Part shown: positions 59,182 to 64,000 of the stretch, one piece after another
How positions within the stretch are numbered: the stretch's first letter is position 1
Layout of the letters: each line of letters opens with the position of its first letter
NCBI RefSeq assembly: GCF_900103585.1
Contig: NZ_FNHV01000014.1
Span: 62,001-126,000 of the forward strand
Length of the DNA stretch: 64,000 bases
Direction: 5' to 3'
Source of the DNA: Streptomyces sp. cf386
Lineage (GTDB): Bacteria > Actinomycetota > Actinomycetes > Streptomycetales > Streptomycetaceae
Notes under the pieces: generated by a model
What the model was told of the DNA's origin: nothing
The model's input: only the letters and a program-made list of their open reading frames with translations
Databases searched by the model: none
Made by a program: the position numbers and the translations under genes

Positions 59182-60921
59182 ATGGCGAATCGCCAGCAGC
59201 CCAGCACTATGCCGATCCACAAGTACGGCCGCTACGAGCAGGTCGACATCCCCGACCGGACCTGGCCGGACAACCGCGTCACCGTGGCCCCCCGCTGGCT
59301 CTCCACCGACCTGCGTGACGGCAACCAGGCCCTGATCGACCCCATGTCGCCCGAGCGCAAGCGCCGGATGTTCGACCAGCTGGTCAAGATGGGCTACAAG
59401 GAGATCGAGGTCGGCTTCCCGGCGTCGGGACAGACGGACTTCGATTTCGTGCGGTCGATCATCGAGGACCCGGGCGCGATCCCCGACGACGTCACCATCT
59501 CCGTACTGACCCAGGCTCGCGAGGACCTGATCGAGCGGACCGTCGAGTCGCTGAAGGGCGCCAAGCGCGCCACCGTCCACCTGTACAACGCCACCGCGCC
59601 GGTCTTCCGCCGGGTGGTCTTCCGTGGCTCCAAGGACGACATCAAGCAGATCGCCGTCGACGGCACGCGCCTGGTCATCGAGTACGCCGAGAAGCTGCTG
59701 GGGCCGGAGACCGAGTTCGGCTACCAATACTCGCCGGAGATCTTCACCGACACCGAGCTGGACTTCGCGCTGGAGGTCTGCGAGGCGGTCATGGACGTCT
59801 GGCAGCCCGGTCCGGGGCGCGAGATCATCCTCAACCTGCCTGCCACCGTCGAGCGTTCGACGCCGTCCACGCACGCGGACCGCTTCGAGTGGATGAGCCG
59901 CAACCTGTCGCGCCGCGAGCACGTCTGCATCTCCGTCCACCCGCACAACGACCGCGGTACGGCCGTCGCCGCCGCCGAGCTGGCGCTGATGGCCGGCGCC
60001 GACCGCGTCGAGGGCTGTCTGTTCGGGCAGGGCGAGCGCACCGGCAACGTCGACCTGGTCACCCTGGGCATGAACCTGTTCTCGCAGGGCGTCGACCCGC
60101 AGATCGACTTCTCCGACATCGACGAGATCCGTCGCACGTGGGAGTACTGCAACCAGATGGAGGTCCACCCGCGCCACCCGTACGTGGGCGACCTGGTCTA
60201 CACGTCCTTCTCCGGCTCCCACCAGGACGCCATCAAGAAGGGCTTCGACGCCATGGAGGCCGACGCGGCGGCCAAGGGTGTGACGGTGGACGACATCGAG
60301 TGGGCCGTTCCCTACCTGCCGATCGACCCGAAGGACGTGGGGCGGTCGTACGAGGCCGTCATCCGCGTCAACTCGCAGTCCGGCAAGGGCGGTATCGCGT
60401 ACGTCCTGAAGAACGACCACAAGCTGGACCTGCCGCGCCGGATGCAGATCGAGTTCTCGAAGATCATCCAGGCCAAGACGGACGCCGAGGGCGGCGAGGT
60501 CACCGGCGGCGACATCTGGGCGACCTTCCAGGACGAGTACCTGCCGAACCCCGAGAACCCGTGGGGTCGTATCCAGGTCAAGAACGGTCAGTCGACGACG
60601 GACACGGACGGCGTGGACACGCTGAAGGTGGAGGCGACGATCGATGGCGTCGACACGGTCCTGACCGGTACCGGCAACGGTCCGATCTCGGCCTTCTTCG
60701 ACGCGCTGGACGCCGTGGGTGTGGACGCGCGGCTGCTGGACTACCAGGAGCACACCATGAGCGAGGGTGCGTCCGCGCAGGCCGCGTCGTACATCGAGTG
60801 TGCGATCGACGGCAAGGTGCTGTGGGGGATCGGGATTGACGCCAACACGACGCGGGCGTCGCTGAAGGCGGTCGTCTCCGCCGTCAACCGGGCGGGTCGC
60901 TCCGCGGGGGCGCGCGGCTAG
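59182..60921 (+). CDS. leuA: 2-isopropylmalate synthase
   Basis: The 579-aa protein has the catalytic TIM barrel (about residues 35-320; STDLRDGNQALIDPM at the N-terminal active site, VHPHNDRGTAVAAAELALMAG with metal His residues) and a C-terminal LeuA dimer/regulatory domain (about 440-575) that binds leucine. It condenses acetyl-CoA with 2-oxoisovalerate, the first committed step of leucine synthesis. Feedback occurs at protein level through the regulatory domain and at RNA level through the leader peptide. The actinobacterial long form is normal. Confidence 0.97.
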   Translation: MANRQQPSTMPIHKYGRYEQVDIPDRTWPDNRVTVAPRWLSTDLRDGNQALIDPMSPERKRRMFDQLVKMGYKEIEVGFPASGQTDFDFVRSIIEDPGAIPDDVTISVLTQAREDLIERTVESLKGAKRATVHLYNATAPVFRRVVFRGSKDDIKQIAVDGTRLVIEYAEKLLGPETEFGYQYSPEIFTDTELDFALEVCEAVMDVWQPGPGREIILNLPATVERSTPSTHADRFEWMSRNLSRREHVCISVHPHNDRGTAVAAAELALMAGADRVEGCLFGQGERTGNVDLVTLGMNLFSQGVDPQIDFSDIDEIRRTWEYCNQMEVHPRHPYVGDLVYTSFSGSHQDAIKKGFDAMEADAAAKGVTVDDIEWAVPYLPIDPKDVGRSYEAVIRVNSQSGKGGIAYVLKNDHKLDLPRRMQIEFSKIIQAKTDAEGGEVTGGDIWATFQDEYLPNPENPWGRIQVKNGQSTTDTDGVDTLKVEATIDGVDTVLTGTGNGPISAFFDALDAVGVDARLLDYQEHTMSEGASAQAASYIECAIDGKVLWGIGIDANTTRASLKAVVSAVNRAGRSAGARG

Positions 60922-60970
60922 GTCGTGCCGCGGTAGGTGGTTTGGTTCGCTGCGGCGCCGCGGGGGCTGG

Positions 60971-60992
60971 TCGCGCAGTTCCCCGCGCCCCT
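60971..60992 (-). repeat. Dispersed 22-bp intergenic repeat, copy 2
   Basis: Exact inverted match to 33516-33537, starting tcgcgcagttccccgcgccc on the plus strand. It lies 50 bases after the leuA stop. Confidence 0.7.
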
Positions 60993-61020
60993 GGCGGCGC
61001 TGCCCTGTCCGGCGTTTTGA

Positions 61021-61054
61021 GACCCCGCTCGCCGTGTTTCCGGTGGGCGGGGTC
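61021..61054 (+). terminator. Hairpin downstream of leuA
   Basis: gaccccgc (61021-61028) pairs perfectly with gcggggtc (61047-61054), and the stem is extended inward by wobble pairs. It is 100 bases after the leuA stop and close to a T-rich run (gttttga). Confidence 0.55.
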
Positions 61055-61183
61055 CGCTCATTTCCGGCCATTGACCTGTGCAGGTCACGGAAAGGTCTCG
61101 TCCAGGGTGCTGACTCCGGCTGCCGGATGTGGCTAACATCACGCAAGCGCGGCGATGTTGCCGCGGCATTACGGAGGTGCGAC

Positions 61184-61882
61184 GTGCTGCCAGGACGGGG
61201 ACAAGACGGCCGTGCCGCCAGGGTTGCGCGCATCCTGGGCACCCGCACCGCGTGGTCGGCCGTCGGTGACGGCGAGTTCTTCTGCCCCGGATGCGGCGGC
61301 GACCGCAACTACCAGCGGCTCACCGGGCAGCGCCGCTTCACCCTGCTCGGCATGCCCGTCCTGCCGCGTGGTGAGACCGCGCCCGTCGTGGAGTGCGCGG
61401 CCTGCCGTCGGCACTTCGGCACCGACGTCCTGGACCACCCGACCACCACCCGTTTCTCCGCGATGCTCCGCGACGCCGTGCACACCGTCGCCCTCGCGGT
61501 GCTGGCGGCGGGCGGAACCTGTGCCCGTCCGGCCCTGGAGGCCGCCGCGGCCACGGTGCGTGCGGCCGGCTTCGACGACTGCACGGAGGAACAGCTCAAC
61601 GCCCTGGTCGAGGCGCTGGCCGCGGACACCGGGCGGGTCTTCTCCGAGCCCTGCGGTGCCGGGCTGGCCATAGAGCTCCATGAGGCCCTCGACCCGCTCG
61701 CCCCGCACCTCGCTCCGGCCGGCCGCGAGTCCATCCTGCTCCAGGGCGCCCGGATCGCCCTCGCCGACGGGCCGTATACACCCGCGGAGCGCGACGTCCT
61801 CGCGACGGTCGGCGCCGCCCTGACCATCTGCGCCGAGGACGTGACCCGTCTGCTGGCCGCGGCGGCGCGGACGCCTTCGTAA
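61184..61882 (+). CDS. TerB-like tellurite-resistance family protein with zinc ribbon
   Basis: The 232-aa protein starts at GTG 61184, 6 bases after ggagg. The N-terminal zinc-ribbon-like segment has paired cysteines (FFCPGCGGDRNYQ and VECAACRRHFG), followed by a helical TerB-type domain (about residues 90-230; RFSAMLRDAVHTVALAVLAAGG, ALADGPYTPAERDVLATVG). TerB proteins are helical scaffolds near the membrane linked with phage and stress defence; the precise role in Streptomyces is unknown. The combination of zinc ribbon and TerB is typical of this lineage. Confidence 0.82.
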   Translation: MLPGRGQDGRAARVARILGTRTAWSAVGDGEFFCPGCGGDRNYQRLTGQRRFTLLGMPVLPRGETAPVVECAACRRHFGTDVLDHPTTTRFSAMLRDAVHTVALAVLAAGGTCARPALEAAAATVRAAGFDDCTEEQLNALVEALAADTGRVFSEPCGAGLAIELHEALDPLAPHLAPAGRESILLQGARIALADGPYTPAERDVLATVGAALTICAEDVTRLLAAAARTPS

Positions 61883-61891
61883 ACCGGACGA

Positions 61892-62320
61892 TCAGCGGTG
61901 CGCCGCGGGCGCGGACATGGACACGCGGGCCCGGTCGTCCTGCTGCTCGTCGAACTGCGCGCCGCCCACCGCGACGAGCAGGACGACCATGCCGGCGAGC
62001 ACCTGCAGCGAGGCGCTGACGAAGGCCCGGAGCAGATACAGCAGCGCGGCGGTCAGCAGCACGATGCCGCCGGCGATGCCCACGTAGAGCCAGTCCTGCG
62101 TGAACGTGACGTCGGAGTTGTCCGCGCCCGGGTCGAAGGGCTTCCAGTCGCCGTTGACGTCGATGCCGAGCAGGAAGGCCGCGACGGCCCCGATGACGTC
62201 GAGGACGAGCAGTCCGACCGCCAGGGCGATGTCCCCGGCGACGGGCAGCCGTCGGCGTCCGCCGGGCGGGGGCGGCACATTGGCGCCGCGGAAGTGCGGG
62301 AGGCCGGTCGGGGCGGTCAT
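61892..62320 (-). CDS. Small membrane protein of unknown function
   Basis: The 142-aa protein MTAPTGLPHFRGANVPPPPGG has an N-terminal Pro-rich cytosolic segment and three transmembrane helices (IALAVGLLVLDVIGAVAAFLL, WLYVGIAGGIVLLTAALLYLL and VLAGMVVLLVAVGGAQF). Between helices 1 and 2 is an exposed acidic loop (DVNGDWKPFDPGADNSDV). No function is recognised. It converges on the TerB-like gene (9-base gap) and diverges from the MMPL gene, with two palindromic sites between. Confidence 0.75.
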   Translation of the reverse strand: MTAPTGLPHFRGANVPPPPGGRRRLPVAGDIALAVGLLVLDVIGAVAAFLLGIDVNGDWKPFDPGADNSDVTFTQDWLYVGIAGGIVLLTAALLYLLRAFVSASLQVLAGMVVLLVAVGGAQFDEQQDDRARVSMSAPAAHR

Positions 62321-62353
62321 GGGGGCAAGCCTTCCCGGAAAGCGGGGCCGGTG

Positions 62354-62373
62354 CCTGAGTACGGATACTCAGG
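62354..62373. promoter_or_regulatory. MacR-like palindrome, cctgagta-cgga-tactcagg
   Basis: Perfect 8-bp arms around cgga. The site fits the MacR response-regulator motif TGAGTAC-N2-GTACTCA with one mismatch (recalled consensus). It lies 34 bases upstream of the membrane-protein start. Confidence 0.55.
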
Positions 62374-62418
62374 TGACGGCTGCTCCGGCAACGGTTGCTC
62401 CGATGCCGCGTCCCGCAG

Positions 62419-62434
62419 TACTCCCCAGGGAGTA
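62419..62434. promoter_or_regulatory. Second palindrome, tactccc-ca-gggagta
   Basis: A perfect 7-bp inverted repeat with a 2-base centre. It shares the tactc core with the site at 62354 and is 46 bases away, between the divergent membrane-protein and MMPL genes. Confidence 0.5.
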
Positions 62435-62557
62435 ATCGTCGCATCGCGCCGCCCCCGGCAGTAGCCCCCAACTCGCCCTCCCGCCCGACGAATCGGCACC
62501 CCCGTGCCGGAAGTCTGGGAACCGACCCAGACACCCGGACCGGAGGGAGGCCCGTCA

Positions 62558-64000
62558 ATGGGGGCCGTAAGGACAGCAGTGCGGCGACGGCGTGCCGTGC
62601 CCTGGATCGTGCTCGGGCTGTGGATCGCCGTGCTCGCGATCGCCTCGCCGTTCGCGTCGAAGCTGGCGGACGTCCAGCGCGACCGGGCCATCGACTACCT
62701 GCCGGCGAGCGCCGACTCCACGCAGGTCGCCAAGGTCCAGGACCGGCTGCCCGGTGGCGAGGCCACCGAGATGGTCGTCGTCTATCACCGGGATGGCGGG
62801 CTGACCGCCGGCGACAAGGCGACCGCCGCCGAGCAGATCGACCGGATCGCCGGCGCGCACCGGCTCACCGCCGAACCGCGGGGCATCCCGTCCCGGGACG
62901 GCACCACGCTGATGTACCCGGTGGCCAGCACCGAGCCGGGCCAGGACGAGGAGGCCCGCGACCAACTGGTCAACGCCGTAAGGGACATCGCGCGGGGCGG
63001 CGACGGGCTCGGCGTCGACGTCGGCGGTGAGGGAGCGCTCGCCACCGACGCGAGCGAGGTGTACAACTCGCTCGACGGACCGCTGCTCTACACCACCGCC
63101 GGGGTCGTGGCGCTGCTGCTGGTCCTCATCTACCGCAGCCCCTTCCTGTGGCTGGTGCCGCTCACCGTCGCGGGCCTGGCCGACTATCTGTCGATGGGCG
63201 TCGCCTACGGCCTCAACCAGTGGTTCGGGACGTCCGTGTCCGGCCAGAGCTCGGGGATCATGACGATCCTCGTGTTCGGGGCGGGGACGGACTACGCGCT
63301 GCTGCTCGTCTCCCGGTACCGGGAGGAACTGCGGCGCATCGAGCGGCCGTACGACGCGATGGTCGCCGCGCTCAAGGGCTGCGGGCCCGCCGTGCTCGCC
63401 TCCTCGGGCACCGTCGCCGCCGGGCTGCTGTGCCTGCTCGCCGCCGACCTCAACTCCAGCCGGGGCATGGGCCCGCTCGGCACCGTCGGTGTGCTGTGCG
63501 CGCTCGCCGCCATGCTGACGCTGCTGCCCGCACTCCTGGTGCTGCTCGGCCGGCGCGTGTTCTGGCCGCTCGTGCCGCGCTTCGGCAGCACGCCCAAGGC
63601 CCGCCGGTCCCTGTTCACGGCGATGGGCGGCTCCGCCGGGCGCAGGCCGCTGACCGTTCTCGCGGGCGGCGCCGTCCTGCTCGGCGCGCTGGCCCTCGGC
63701 GTCCTCAACCTGCCCGGCAACCTCAAGCAGGAGGACTCCTTCACCAGCAAGCCCGACGCGGTCGCCGCCATGGAGACCCTCGGCCGGGCCTACCCCGAGC
63801 GCGGCACCCAGCCCATCAGCGTCATCACGCCGGAGGACCGCGCCGAGGCGACCCTCGCCTCGATCCACTCCACCCGGGGAGTCGACAGCGCGCGGGAAGG
63901 CCGTACCGGAGACGGCTGGACCGAGATCTCCGTCCTCGCCACCGCGCCGCCCCAGTCCGCCGGGGAGACCGCCACCATCGAGGCCCTGCGCGACCGGCTC
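62558..64000 (+). CDS. MMPL/RND family transporter (3' end outside window)
   Basis: The open frame runs to the window edge, giving at least 481 residues from ATG 62558 (cggaggga 14 bases upstream). It begins with an N-terminal helix (PWIVLGLWIAVLAIASPFASKL). A periplasmic loop follows, then a helix bundle (LLYTTAGVVALLLVLIYRSPFLWLVPLTVAGL, SSGIMTILVFGAGTDYALLLVSRYREEL) with GAGTDYALLLVSRY as the MmpL-type signature. A second extracytoplasmic loop starts near NLPGNLKQEDSF. Such transporters export lipids or drugs using proton force. The operator-like palindromes upstream suggest control by an envelope-stress regulator. Confidence 0.88.
   Translation, partial: MGAVRTAVRRRRAVPWIVLGLWIAVLAIASPFASKLADVQRDRAIDYLPASADSTQVAKVQDRLPGGEATEMVVVYHRDGGLTAGDKATAAEQIDRIAGAHRLTAEPRGIPSRDGTTLMYPVASTEPGQDEEARDQLVNAVRDIARGGDGLGVDVGGEGALATDASEVYNSLDGPLLYTTAGVVALLLVLIYRSPFLWLVPLTVAGLADYLSMGVAYGLNQWFGTSVSGQSSGIMTILVFGAGTDYALLLVSRYREELRRIERPYDAMVAALKGCGPAVLASSGTVAAGLLCLLAADLNSSRGMGPLGTVGVLCALAAMLTLLPALLVLLGRRVFWPLVPRFGSTPKARRSLFTAMGGSAGRRPLTVLAGGAVLLGALALGVLNLPGNLKQEDSFTSKPDAVAAMETLGRAYPERGTQPISVITPEDRAEATLASIHSTRGVDSAREGRTGDGWTEISVLATAPPQSAGETATIEALRDRL

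Overview
The window is chromosomal DNA of a Streptomyces or a very close relative. The sequence is extremely GC-rich, with third codon positions almost all G or C. GTG starts and 4-base ATGA/GTGA overlaps are common. Several genes are lineage markers: a tricorn protease, a poly-HAMP hybrid kinase beside a SpoIIE-type phosphatase, the hrcA-dnaJ2 pair, and leuA behind a small leucine-rich leader peptide. No rRNA, tRNA, CRISPR array, transposase or prophage was seen. Most of the window is a conserved core arm interrupted by accessory cassettes.

Layout. 0-6.7 kb: DegV, ComEA, ComEC, arylamine N-acetyltransferase and a small acidic protein, with 33-bp minisatellites inside comEA and after the NAT gene. 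6.8-13 kb: holA, a SnoaL-like protein, rpsT (minus), lepA and an acyl-CoA ligase. 13-20 kb: a signalling module of a REC-only regulator, a 1389-aa soluble poly-HAMP hybrid kinase and a divergent HATPase/GAF/PP2C phosphatase, resembling the OsaABC osmostress system as I recall it. 20-27.5 kb: hemW, DUF3097, an MBL hydrolase, hrcA (with a CIRCE operator) and dnaJ, nitronate monooxygenase, rsmE and a VOC protein. 27.5-36 kb: membrane and secreted hypotheticals, tricorn protease, HIT protein, RNase Z and an adenine/adenosine deaminase. 36-41.7 kb: an MFS carrier, then an IclR regulator divergent from a hexarate pathway pair (KdgD, GudD), then a PfkB kinase. 41.8-46.2 kb: a two-domain VOC protein, an NTF2-like protein, a catalytically dead cytidine-deaminase-like protein, and an HTH regulator divergent from an MFS drug exporter. 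46.2-49.4 kb: yjbR, corC, ybeY and phoH in a minus-strand operon. 49.8-53.1 kb: a secreted protein, glnK-amtB with a GlnR-type box, and era. 53.1-58.9 kb: an HTH/epimerase pair, a beta-glucosidase coupled to a frameshifted MFS transporter carrying two palindromic repeats, and an emfourin-like inhibitor beside an M4 metalloprotease. 59-64 kb: leu leader and attenuator, leuA, a TerB-like protein, a small membrane protein, and a truncated MMPL transporter behind two TACTC palindromes.

How the genes work together. The core genes serve replication (HolA), translation (S20, LepA, RsmE, YbeY, Era), heme chaperoning (HemW), heat-shock control (HrcA/DnaJ), nitrogen uptake (AmtB/GlnK under probable GlnR control), leucine synthesis (attenuated leuA) and sugar-acid use (GudD then KdgD under IclR). 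The most unusual points are the 276-bp-periodic poly-HAMP kinase with its neighbours, the four-half-site GlnR box on an amtB-glnK pair lacking glnD, the transporter gene disrupted at a dispersed palindrome, the zinc-ligand-free deaminase homologue, and several tandem repeats with 22-bp or 33-bp periods.
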